A stretch of 64,000 nucleotides of DNA, taken from positions 1,023,129-1,087,128 of the forward strand of contig NZ_FOXS01000002.1 in NCBI RefSeq assembly GCF_900115775.1, in the 5' to 3' direction. Below the pieces are notes generated by a model. The model was not told where the DNA came from, did no database searches, and was given only the letters and a program-made list of their open reading frames with translations. The position numbers and the translations under genes are program-made. This DNA is from Hymenobacter arizonensis. Its GTDB lineage: Bacteria > Bacteroidota > Bacteroidia > Cytophagales > Hymenobacteraceae. Below, piece after piece: positions 27,079-35,152 of the stretch (the first letter of the stretch is position 1; every line of letters begins with the position of its first letter).

Positions 27079-30000
27079 TTATAAATAAATCTGAAAGGTC
27101 GTTCCCTCGCCCACCACGCTGTTTACTTCAAGGTGGCCGCCGTGGTTCTGCACAATGCGGTTGACCAGGTACAGGCCCATGCCCGTGCCGTCGACGTGGG
27201 TATGGAAGCGGCGGAACAGCTGGAACAGCTGCGGGCCAAAACGCTCCATGTCGATACCAATGCCGTTGTCCTGCACCCGGAGGATGGGGCGGCCGCTCAC
27301 CACGTCGGGCATGCAGCTGATGTGGATGCGGGGCGGGCGGTCGGGAGCGGCGTACTTGAGCGAGTTGCTAAGCAAATTGAAGAGCAGGCTCTGCATGTTG
27401 GGGCGCACGAAGGTGACCACCGGGCAGGTCGCAAAGTCCAACTCGAACACGGCGCCGCTTTGGGTGACCTGGTCCTGCAGACTGCCAATCACTTCGTCTA
27501 CCAGCGGCGCCAGCAACACTTCTTCGGCCGGAATTTCCTGCTGCTGCCGCTGCCCGCGCACGATGGCACTAAGGTCATCGATGGTGCTGAAAATCTGGGC
27601 CAGGGCCCGCTCAAAGTAAGTGATGAGCTTGATGGCGTCGGGGTCGCGGAAGTAGGCCGTGCGGGTCAGCTCCTCGAAAATGCCGGCCATGTTGTTGATG
27701 GGCTGCTTGAGGTCGTGCGAGGCGGTGTACACGAAGTTGTCGAGGTCGTCGTTGGTTCGCACCAGGCGGGCATTCTGGGCCTGCAGCTGCTCCTGTACCT
27801 GCTTAAACTCGTGCACATCGGTGTTGGCGCCTACCCACACGGCAATGTCGCCGGCTTTGTCGCGCAGGGCTTCGGCGCGGGTGAGAAACCAGCGATAGTT
27901 GCCTATCTGGTCGCGCCAGCGGTGCTCCCTTTCATATGGTTCTCCCGTGGCCAGGCTCTCTTGCCAGCCTTGGAGGGTGCCGGAAAGGTCGTCGGGGTGC
28001 ACAAACCGCTCCCAGCCCCAGTCCTGCAGCTGCTCGAAAGTGCCACCAGTGAAGTCGTACCAACGCCGGTTGTAGTAGTCCACGCGGCCGTCGGGATGGG
28101 CGGTCCAGGCCATTTGGGGCAGGGCTTCGAGTAGCTGCTGAAAACGGGCCTGGCTGGCCAGCAGCTGCTCTTGCAGCACGCGCTGCTGGTGCACGTCGGT
28201 GTTGGTGCCGTACCACTTCAGGACCTGGCCGCCCGGGGCGCGGCGGGCCTGGGCCTGGCCCAGAAACCAGCGGTACTCGCCGTCGTAGCGGCGCAGGCGG
28301 AACTCGGCTTCATAATATCGCTGGCTGGCAATGGCCTGCTCCCAGCGGGCCTGCATGGGGGCGTGGTCGTCGGGGTGCACGAAGGTGAGCCAATGGGCGG
28401 CCCCGTTCTTTTCCATGGCGGCGCCCACGTAGGCCGCCGTGCGGTGGTTGTAGAAGTCCACGGTGCCGTCGGGCTGGGCGGTCCACACTTGCTGCGGAAT
28501 GCTCTCGGCCTGAATGCGCAGCTCTTCCTCGCTGGCTTCGAGGCGGGTTTGGAGCTGGCGCAACTCGGTGACGTCGGTGTTGGTGCCAAACCAGCGCACC
28601 ACTGCCCCCGTTTCCGCGTCGCGAATGGGCCGGGCCCGGCTCAAAAACCAGCGGTACTCGCCGTCGTGGCGGCGCAGCGGAAAAGTGTCTTCCCAGGGCT
28701 CGCCACTGGCGATGCTAGCGCGGAAGCGCTCGGTAATGTCTTCGACCAAGGCAGGGTCGTGCACGGCTTTCCAGCCCCAGCCTTGCATGGTTTCAAACGT
28801 AGTATTGGTGTAATCGTACCACTGCTGGTTGTACCAGAAAATATAGCCCGAAGCATCGGCCATCCAGGCCAGCTGGGAAATGTTGTTGGCCAGGGCCGCA
28901 AAGTCGGCGCGGCTGCGGGCCAGTTCCTCGGTGCGCTCGTGCAGGTCCTGAATGTCGAGGGTAGTGCCGTACCAGCGCAGCACCTCGCCGGTAGCCGGGT
29001 CCAGCTCTGGGGTGGAGCGCGAAAGATGGCGCCGGTACTGCCCGTCGTGGCGGCGCAGGCGAAACTCGTACTGCCAGCTTTTGCCACTCGCAGTGTTGGC
29101 CGTAAACGATTCGCCCACCATGGCCCGGTCGTCGGGGTGAATGGCCTCGCCCCAGCTGCTGGTCGCGTCAAATGAAGCCGGATTCTGGCCAGTATAGGCA
29201 AACCACTGGGGCGAAATGTACTCGGTGGTGCCGTTAGCGGCGGCCTGGTAGGTGATGAGGGGCAGGCTCTCGGCCAGCAGGCGCAGGCGCTTGTCGGCGG
29301 CCTGGGCCACGGCTTGGGCGGCGGCAGCGCGGTTGCGGGCCTGCACCCGTTCAGTCACGTCGACGGCAAAGCTCAGAATGCCCTGTGTGGCGCCCTGGGC
29401 GTCGGGCTGCGCGATGTAGGTAAAGTCAAAGTAGCGTTCCTGCATCTGCCCGGTGTCCGGGTTGGCTATTCGAGCCATTACCTCTTCCCCAACAAACGGT
29501 TCGCCGGTTTGGTATACCTGGTCGAGCAGGTCGACAAAGCCCTGGGCCGCCAAGTCGGGCAGGGCCTCGACCATGGGTTGGCCCAGCCGGATGCCTTGGC
29601 CCAACAGCCGGCTGTAATTGGGGTTGAAGAACGTGAAACGATGGTCTGGCCCCTCCAAGGTGGCTATCATGGCTGGGGCCTGGTCCAGTATCCGGCTTAG
29701 CTGCCGGTCTTTTTCTTCCAGCCGCTGCTGGGTTTCGCGCAGCTCGTGCACGTCCAGCATGTAGCCGTAGCGCTGCCGAAGCTGGCCGGCCGCGTTCAGT
29801 TCGGGCACGGCCTCGGTCAGGAACCAGCGGTACTGGCCATTGGCACCGCGCAGGCGCACTTCTACCCGCCCCAGCCGGGTAAAGTCGATGCTTTCCTGAA
29901 TTTCATAGCGGCTCTTTTCCTGGTCGTCGGGGTGCACGCGGCTGGTCCACTCCGTGTCTACCTCGTGCCAGGGGCCGCCCGGCTTCTGGCCCGTGAAGTG

Positions 30001-31725
30001 GTACCACTGGGGGCTCATGTAGGTGGTGCGGCCCTGGGCGTCGGTGCTGAAGGTGATGATGGGCAGCACCTCGGCCTGGCGGCGCAGGCGCAGGTCGGCG
30101 TCGCGCACTGCGGCTTGCAGCACCTCGGTTTCCTGGCGGGCCAGCACTTGCTGGGTCACGTCGACTCCGAACGCCAAAATGCCACTGGCTTCCCCTTGGT
30201 CGTTGCGCAGAAGCTGGTAGGTAAAGTCCAGATACAGCCGCCGCCGCTCCTCGGCGGTGCCGTCCTGCACGTCGAGGGGGATGGCGCGGCCCACAAACGG
30301 CTTGCCCGACTGGTACACGCTTTCGAGCAGTTTTACGAAGCCCTGCTCCGCCACCTCGGGCAGGCACTTGGCTGCTGGCTCGCCGACGCGGGCCCGGTGG
30401 CCCATAAGCTCATCGTAAGCATCATTCACGAAGGTGAAGCGGTGGTCGGGGCCGGCCACGGTGGCAATCATGGCGGGGCTCTGGCTCAGAATCTGGCTCA
30501 GCTGCTGGTCCTTGGCTTCGAGCTGGCGCTGGGTTTCGTGCAGCTCGTGAATGTCGAGGTCGGAGCCGAACCACTGCCGGGGGCGGCCGGCGGCCTGGGC
30601 ATCTTCCAGCGGTTCGGGCACGCCCTGGCTCATAAACCAGCGAAACTCGCCGTCGTGGCGGCGCAGGCGTATTTCGTAGCTCCACGACGTGCCGTTGGCC
30701 AGCGCGGCGGCGTAGGCAGGCTGTACGCGGGCCAGGTCGTCTGGGTGCAGCTGTTCTTGCCAGGCCCGGGTGATGTCATCGGCCGGACCAACGCCGGTGT
30801 AGGCATACCACTGGGGGCTGATGTACAGAATGTCGCCCTCCTGGTTGCTGATGAAGGTGATGGAGGGCAGGCTTTCGGTGACGCGGCGCATGCGCTGGTC
30901 GGCAGCCCGGGCCTCGGCAACAAGGGCCTCGTTGTGCCGCCGCGCCTGCACCTGCTCGGTCACGTCGAGGCTGTAGGCCAGCACGCCGGCACGCTGCCCG
31001 TTGCGCAAAGGCAGGTACCCAAAGTTGTTGAAGCGTTCGCGGAGCGTGCCCGTAGCGGGGTCTAGCACTTCGGTGCGTTCCTCGTGGCCAAATATGGGCT
31101 GGCCGCTGTCGCGCACCTGCTCCAGCATTTTCAAGTAGCCCTGCGCTGCTATTTCCGGCAGGCTTTCGGCCACGGTGCTGCCCACGGCCACGCGGGTACC
31201 CATCGACTTCTGCGCCCGGGCCGAGAGAAAAGTAAATGTGAGCTCGGGCCCTTCCATCGTGCTGATGGTGAGGGGCAGCTGGTCCAGAATGCGCAGCTTG
31301 CGCTGCTGCTCGTCCACGTTCAGCAGGCTTAGCAGGAGGTAGCGCAGCTCGCCCGCCGCGGCGCCGGCTGGCACGGGCTGTAGGGTAGCTTCCCAATGCC
31401 TCATAGCGCTAGGGGCAGTGGCCGTTGCCGGCTCTTCGGGCTGCCAGTCGGGCTTGAGGAGTTGGGTGGCCCCGGCCTGTGCCGCCCGCAGGCCCGTTGC
31501 CCAGGCCGGGGCGGGGGCTACCACATGGCCGGCCGTTTCCAGGGCCTTGCGGAGCGCGGCTAGTGGCTGCCCGCAGAACTGAGCGGCTGCATTTGGCCCC
31601 AGAAGTTGCTCCATCGCCGTGTTCAGGGCCAGAACGGTGCTGTCGGGCGCCAGTGCCGCAAATGGGGCAGGCAGCGCTGCGAACAGCAGTTCAAAGTCCG
31701 GAGTAGGGAGAGGTAGGGTGGGCAT
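27079..31725 (-). CDS. Multi-PAS sensor histidine kinase
   Basis: The 1548-residue cytoplasmic kinase has about ten PAS domains and no membrane segment. The PAS domains alternate between two types, one with a GPxxxFTFxN core and one with an SPQWYxYTG core, in three tandem pairs, then three further PAS domains. The HisKA phosphoacceptor is H1337 in TASHDLKQP. The HATPase part shows NLLSNSLKYA, DNGIGI and GTGMGLYLV. There is no receiver domain, so a separate response regulator is needed and none is nearby. I start at 31725 (MPTLPLPTPD), where the first PAS begins, not at 31767. Signal unknown. Confidence 0.92.
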   Translation of the reverse strand: MPTLPLPTPDFELLFAALPAPFAALAPDSTVLALNTAMEQLLGPNAAAQFCGQPLAALRKALETAGHVVAPAPAWATGLRAAQAGATQLLKPDWQPEEPATATAPSAMRHWEATLQPVPAGAAAGELRYLLLSLLNVDEQQRKLRILDQLPLTISTMEGPELTFTFLSARAQKSMGTRVAVGSTVAESLPEIAAQGYLKMLEQVRDSGQPIFGHEERTEVLDPATGTLRERFNNFGYLPLRNGQRAGVLAYSLDVTEQVQARRHNEALVAEARAADQRMRRVTESLPSITFISNQEGDILYISPQWYAYTGVGPADDITRAWQEQLHPDDLARVQPAYAAALANGTSWSYEIRLRRHDGEFRWFMSQGVPEPLEDAQAAGRPRQWFGSDLDIHELHETQRQLEAKDQQLSQILSQSPAMIATVAGPDHRFTFVNDAYDELMGHRARVGEPAAKCLPEVAEQGFVKLLESVYQSGKPFVGRAIPLDVQDGTAEERRRLYLDFTYQLLRNDQGEASGILAFGVDVTQQVLARQETEVLQAAVRDADLRLRRQAEVLPIITFSTDAQGRTTYMSPQWYHFTGQKPGGPWHEVDTEWTSRVHPDDQEKSRYEIQESIDFTRLGRVEVRLRGANGQYRWFLTEAVPELNAAGQLRQRYGYMLDVHELRETQQRLEEKDRQLSRILDQAPAMIATLEGPDHRFTFFNPNYSRLLGQGIRLGQPMVEALPDLAAQGFVDLLDQVYQTGEPFVGEEVMARIANPDTGQMQERYFDFTYIAQPDAQGATQGILSFAVDVTERVQARNRAAAAQAVAQAADKRLRLLAESLPLITYQAAANGTTEYISPQWFAYTGQNPASFDATSSWGEAIHPDDRAMVGESFTANTASGKSWQYEFRLRRHDGQYRRHLSRSTPELDPATGEVLRWYGTTLDIQDLHERTEELARSRADFAALANNISQLAWMADASGYIFWYNQQWYDYTNTTFETMQGWGWKAVHDPALVEDITERFRASIASGEPWEDTFPLRRHDGEYRWFLSRARPIRDAETGAVVRWFGTNTDVTELRQLQTRLEASEEELRIQAESIPQQVWTAQPDGTVDFYNHRTAAYVGAAMEKNGAAHWLTFVHPDDHAPMQARWEQAIASQRYYEAEFRLRRYDGEYRWFLGQAQARRAPGGQVLKWYGTNTDVHQQRVLQEQLLASQARFQQLLEALPQMAWTAHPDGRVDYYNRRWYDFTGGTFEQLQDWGWERFVHPDDLSGTLQGWQESLATGEPYEREHRWRDQIGNYRWFLTRAEALRDKAGDIAVWVGANTDVHEFKQVQEQLQAQNARLVRTNDDLDNFVYTASHDLKQPINNMAGIFEELTRTAYFRDPDAIKLITYFERALAQIFSTIDDLSAIVRGQRQQQEIPAEEVLLAPLVDEVIGSLQDQVTQSGAVFELDFATCPVVTFVRPNMQSLLFNLLSNSLKYAAPDRPPRIHISCMPDVVSGRPILRVQDNGIGIDMERFGPQLFQLFRRFHTHVDGTGMGLYLVNRIVQNHGGHLEVNSVVGEGTTFQIYL

Positions 31726-31805
31726 AAGGAGCAATGACAGCGAAGCGCAAGGGGCTTGCTTTTTCAAAGATAGGCGCCAGCATAATGCCAGTCATTTTAT
31801 CCAGC

Positions 31806-31836
31806 AAAAAGCCCCAGCTAAGGTAGCTGAGGCTTT
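31806..31836. terminator. Terminator downstream of msrA
   Basis: The stem GCCCCAGCT/AGCTGAGGC has one mismatch and is flanked by A5 on the left and T4 on the right. On the minus strand it follows the msrA stop by 32 bases. Confidence 0.75.
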
Positions 31837-31868
31837 TCCGCTCTCAAATAAAGGGGCAGTGCCCTTCC

Positions 31869-32543
31869 TTATAATGGGCTCTTTAGGTCTTTGGCAAACT
31901 CCTTCTGGACGTGTTCTACCTTTTTGGCCGACACGTTGGTGATGTACGGATTCTCGGGGTGCAGGCGGTAGTAGCCCTGGTGGTAGTCCTCGGCGGGCCA
32001 GAATTTTTTAAGCGGCAGCACCTCGGTCACAATCTTGCCATCGTACTGCTTCGAGGCATTGACTTTGGCAATGGTCGCCTCCAGAATTTGCTTTTCCTGC
32101 GGGGTGCGGTAAAAGGCGGCCGAGCGGTACTCGGGGCCCACATCGGGGCCCTGGCGGTTGAGCTGGGTGGGGTCGTGCGAGGCGGTGAAAAAGATGTCGG
32201 CCAGCTTCTCGAAGCTCACCACTTTGGGGTCGTAGTAAATCTCGACGGCTTCGGTATGGCCAGTGGTCCGGCTGGCTACTTGCTCGTAGGTGGGGTTGGC
32301 CTTGGTGCCGCCGGCGTAGCCGCTCACCACCTGCTTCACGCCCTTTATTTGCTCAAACGCTTCTTCCTGCGCCCAGAAGCAGCCGCCAGCAAACGTGGCC
32401 AGAGCCAGCCCGTTGAGGTTGGCAGGAGCAAAGCCGGCCGTGGAGCGCGGCGGGTTCTGAGCATCGGCCGGCTGCTGGGTGCCGCACGCAACCGTGAAGG
32501 CCAGCAGGCTGAGGCTGAGAAAAGATTTCAATCGGTTTTTCAT
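31869..32543 (-). CDS. msrA: Peptide-methionine (S)-S-oxide reductase, lipoprotein form
   Basis: The 224-residue protein carries GGCFW with the catalytic C55 and the VVSGYAGG, TGHTEAVEIYYDP and HQGYYRL motifs of MsrA. It reduces methionine sulfoxide in proteins. From the ATG at 32543 the N-terminus is MKNRLKSFLSLSLLAFTVAC, a lipoprotein signal with C20 as the lipidated residue. This enzyme is therefore predicted to be envelope-anchored and to repair exported proteins. MsrB is not adjacent. Confidence 0.93.
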   Translation of the reverse strand: MKNRLKSFLSLSLLAFTVACGTQQPADAQNPPRSTAGFAPANLNGLALATFAGGCFWAQEEAFEQIKGVKQVVSGYAGGTKANPTYEQVASRTTGHTEAVEIYYDPKVVSFEKLADIFFTASHDPTQLNRQGPDVGPEYRSAAFYRTPQEKQILEATIAKVNASKQYDGKIVTEVLPLKKFWPAEDYHQGYYRLHPENPYITNVSAKKVEHVQKEFAKDLKSPL

Positions 32544-32905
32544 GAGAATAGCAAGACAGAAATGGTGCCGGGAATACAAATTCTGGTGGAGTTGACGTCG
32601 CCGCCACGCCAACCTTACACGCGCCCATGGGGCCGGGTGAATACCCTACGATTTTGGAGGCCGCCCGGCTTGCAGTGCCTGGCTATAAAAGCAGGATAGC
32701 CAGGCTAAAGTTCAGCTTTTGCGTTCGCCTATGTTGGCTAAAAAGCTGCGCTTAGGCTGAGGTCCAGGGACGGCACTAGGTATTTGTTCTGGCGTAAAAC
32801 GGCCCTTCGGCGGCTGAGGCACCCTAAATGCCTTTTGTCTCGCAGGGGTGCATCCTTTTCTGCGTATTTACCGTAGCATGCGGCATTGCACCCTTGCGCC
32901 CATCT
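32544..32905. other. Intergenic region with one hairpin
   Basis: The 362 bases between the divergent msrA and the gene at 32906 contain a perfect 10-bp stem GCCTGGCTAT/ATAGCCAGGC (32677-32705) without a T-run. An in-frame extension of the next gene to 32828 is possible but not convincing. Nothing else is seen. Confidence 0.55.
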
Positions 32906-33304
32906 ATGTCCACACAACTTCTACTTGAAACTCCTCACGTCACCATCAAGTACGACCACCTAAACGATTGGCTGCATGCCGACTGGCACGGCCAGCAAGA
33001 CCTGACCAGTGTGCAGCATGGATGCCTGGAAATGCTACGCCTGATGGAGTTGCACCGGAGCCACAAAGTGCTGAACGACAACACCCGCGTGACCAGCATG
33101 TGGAGCGATGCCGCGGAGTGGGGCGGCCGCGAGTGGTTTCCGGCCATGGTTACGGCCGGACTCAAGTACTTTGCCTGGGTGTACTCGCCCAATGTGTACA
33201 GTCGCCTCAGCACCGACCTGACGCTGCAGTTCACCGATAGCAGCCCCGTGGTGTCGACCTTCGACGACATCGAAACCGCCAAGTCCTGGCTGCAAGTGAT
33301 GTGA
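32906..33304 (+). CDS. Conserved hypothetical protein, SpoIIAA/STAS-like fold suspected
   Basis: This 132-residue soluble protein starts MSTQLLLETPHVTIKYDHLN. The layout of strands and helices (beta strand ending DWLHADWHG, helix GCLEMLRLMELHR, strand KVLNDNTRV, helix, strand LKYFAWVYSP, final helix DDIETAKSWLQ) resembles the SpoIIAA-like/STAS folds that are common as orphans in Hymenobacter. No catalytic motif is visible. An earlier in-frame ATG at 32828 would add a cysteine-containing hydrophobic leader and cannot be fully excluded. The desaturase gene follows 93 bases downstream. Confidence 0.6.
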   Translation: MSTQLLLETPHVTIKYDHLNDWLHADWHGQQDLTSVQHGCLEMLRLMELHRSHKVLNDNTRVTSMWSDAAEWGGREWFPAMVTAGLKYFAWVYSPNVYSRLSTDLTLQFTDSSPVVSTFDDIETAKSWLQVM

Positions 33305-33340
33305 TGTAGGGCCCAGCCCGGGACCGAGCCCTGTTTGCTG

Positions 33341-33348
33341 TAGATTTG
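33341..33348 (+). promoter_or_regulatory. Bacteroidota-type -7 box TAGATTTG upstream of the desaturase
   Basis: TAGATTTG matches TAnnTTTG exactly and lies 49 bases before the ATG at 33398. No clear -33 TTG is present at the proper spacing. Confidence 0.4.
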
Positions 33349-33397
33349 TCTGAAGCCCTGCGCGGCGGCAAGTTGCCGGGCGCTTTTTCAGCTCATT

Positions 33398-34402
33398 ATG
33401 GCCATCGCTCCCACTGCCTTCACCGTTGCCACGGCTCCCGAGCCCCACCGCGTGCGCACCCGCCAACTCATCAAAGCCCACCCCGAGGTGAAGCAGTTGA
33501 TGACCCGCAACCCCACCACCTTCCTCATCGGGGCCGGTTGCGTGGCCGCCCAGGTGGCGCTGGCTTACCTGCTGCGCAACCAGGCCTGGTACTGGACCAT
33601 TCCGGTGGCGTACCTGGTAGGGGCATTTTTCTCGCACACCTTGTTTGTGGTCATTCACGAAGCGGCCCACAACCTGGTGTTCAAAAAGCTGTGGCAAAAC
33701 GTGGCCACCGGCATCCTAGCCAACTTCCCGTCGGTATTTCCCACGGCCATCAGCTTCAAGAATTTCCACATCAAGCACCACGTATTCCAGGGCGTACACG
33801 AGCTCGACGCCGACCTGCCCGACTGGTACGAGGCCAAGCTGATTCATAACTACAGCATCGGCAAGGCCATCTGGCTGTTTTTCTTCCCGCTGTTTCAGGT
33901 CATTCGCACGGCGCGCTGCCGCGAGGTGGCCACCATCGACCGCTACGTGGCCGCCAACATCGTGGCCCAACTGGCCTTCGACGCGGCCATTGTGTATTTT
34001 TTCGGCTGGACGGCCCTGCTCTACCTGTTCCTCAGTTTTTGGTTTTCGGTGGGGCTGCACCCGCTCGGCGCCCGTTGGGTGCAGGAGCACTACCTCACCC
34101 TCAGCCCCGAGCAGGAAACCTATTCCTACTACGGCCGCCTCAACGGCATCAACCTAAACGTGGGCTACCACAACGAACACCACGACATGCCCAGCATTCC
34201 GTGGAACAACCTGCCCAAGCTCAAGGCCGTGGCGCCGGAGTTCTACGAGCCGCTGCTGGCCCACACCAGTTACACCAAGCTGTTCTTTCGGTTCTTGTTC
34301 GACCAAGAAATCAGCCTGTACTCCCGCATCATGCGCAAGGAGCGGGGCACCGCTACGCTAAAGGACCAGAGCGTACCGGACAAGGAACTGCTGTCGATTT
34401 AA
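33398..34402 (+). CDS. Membrane fatty-acid/sphingolipid desaturase, DES1-like
   Basis: The 334-residue membrane di-iron enzyme has three histidine boxes: HEAAH (87-91), HIKHH (124-128) and HNEHH (258-262). The arrangement around them, QETYSYYGRLNGINLN then VGYHNEHHDMPSIPW, plus the QGVHELDADLP segment, is that of eukaryotic sphingolipid delta-4 desaturases, not typical bacterial acyl desaturases. Four membrane spans can be recognised. Because Bacteroidota make dihydroceramides, a ceramide-type substrate is plausible, but this is inference. A bidirectional terminator follows. Confidence 0.88.
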   Translation: MAIAPTAFTVATAPEPHRVRTRQLIKAHPEVKQLMTRNPTTFLIGAGCVAAQVALAYLLRNQAWYWTIPVAYLVGAFFSHTLFVVIHEAAHNLVFKKLWQNVATGILANFPSVFPTAISFKNFHIKHHVFQGVHELDADLPDWYEAKLIHNYSIGKAIWLFFFPLFQVIRTARCREVATIDRYVAANIVAQLAFDAAIVYFFGWTALLYLFLSFWFSVGLHPLGARWVQEHYLTLSPEQETYSYYGRLNGINLNVGYHNEHHDMPSIPWNNLPKLKAVAPEFYEPLLAHTSYTKLFFRFLFDQEISLYSRIMRKERGTATLKDQSVPDKELLSI

Positions 34403-34414
34403 ATCGGATGGATA

Positions 34415-34461
34415 TGCATAAAAAAGCGGCTCCTTCGTGCGAAGCAGCCGCTTTTTTATGC
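34415..34461. terminator. Bidirectional terminator between desaturase and yceI
   Basis: The stem GCATAAAAAAGCGGCT...AGCCGCTTTTTTATGC with an internal TTCG/CGAA extension has A-runs and T-runs on both sides. It serves both convergent genes. Confidence 0.92.
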
Positions 34462-34486
34462 TATATAAAAAGATTATAACCTGTAA

Positions 34487-35038
34487 TTACGCCTGCTTGA
34501 TAAGCTGCACGTTAGCAATCAGCTTCACGTCGTCGCCGAGCACGATGGAGCCGGTTTCGGTCACGGCGCCCCAGGTGAGGCCGAACTCCTTGCGGTTGAT
34601 TTTGCCGCTTACCTCAAAGCCGGCCTTGTGGTTGCCGTAGAAGTCGACGGCCGAACCGCCGAATTCGGCTACCAGCGTTACGGGTTTGGTCACGTCTTTC
34701 ATCGTGAGGCGGCCGTGCAACTGATAGGTATCGTCGCTTTCCTTGATGAAAGAAGTTGACTCGAATTTGATTTGGGGAAACTGAGCGGCGTCGAAGAATT
34801 CTTCGCTTTTCAGGTGGCCATCGCGCTGCTCCTGGTTGGTGTCAATGCTGTCGACGTCGAGCGTGAACTCCACGTTGGCGTTTTCGAAGGTGTCGCCTTC
34901 GGTATGAATCGAGCCTTGGAAGGACTTGAAGGAGCCCGTGACGGTGGAGATTACCAAATGCTTGATTTTGAATTGCACTTCGGAATGAGTCGGGTCAATT
35001 ACCCATTTCGTAGCGGCGGCGGTGGCGGTTTCAGACAT
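34487..35038 (-). CDS. YceI-family protein
   Basis: The 183-residue YceI-domain lipocalin-like protein has the typical WVIDPTHSEVQFKIKHL start and the RDGHLKSEEFFD and MKDVTKPVTL segments. There is no signal peptide, so this version is probably cytoplasmic. Relatives bind isoprenoid or amphiphilic ligands. It has its own promoter with a palindromic operator overlapping the -33 region, so it is likely under repressor control. Confidence 0.92.
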   Translation of the reverse strand: MSETATAAATKWVIDPTHSEVQFKIKHLVISTVTGSFKSFQGSIHTEGDTFENANVEFTLDVDSIDTNQEQRDGHLKSEEFFDAAQFPQIKFESTSFIKESDDTYQLHGRLTMKDVTKPVTLVAEFGGSAVDFYGNHKAGFEVSGKINRKEFGLTWGAVTETGSIVLGDDVKLIANVQLIKQA

Positions 35039-35071
35039 GACGTTTGGAGTTGAGGTTGTGATTTGTTGCTA

Positions 35072-35115
35072 CAAAGATAATAAATGTATCGACATTTAAT
35101 GTTGGTACATTTATT
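35072..35115 (-). promoter_or_regulatory. yceI promoter with palindromic operator
   Basis: On the minus strand TATCTTTG (35079-35072) matches TAnnTTTG exactly, 33 bases before the yceI ATG. Immediately upstream are perfect 10-bp inverted arms AATAAATGTA (35079-35088) and TACATTTATT (35106-35115), with a third ACATTTA half-site between them. The placement over the -33 to -7 interval suggests repression. Confidence 0.65.
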
Positions 35116-35152
35116 AAAATCAAAACCTCCACCAGTGCTACCAAAACAAGCT

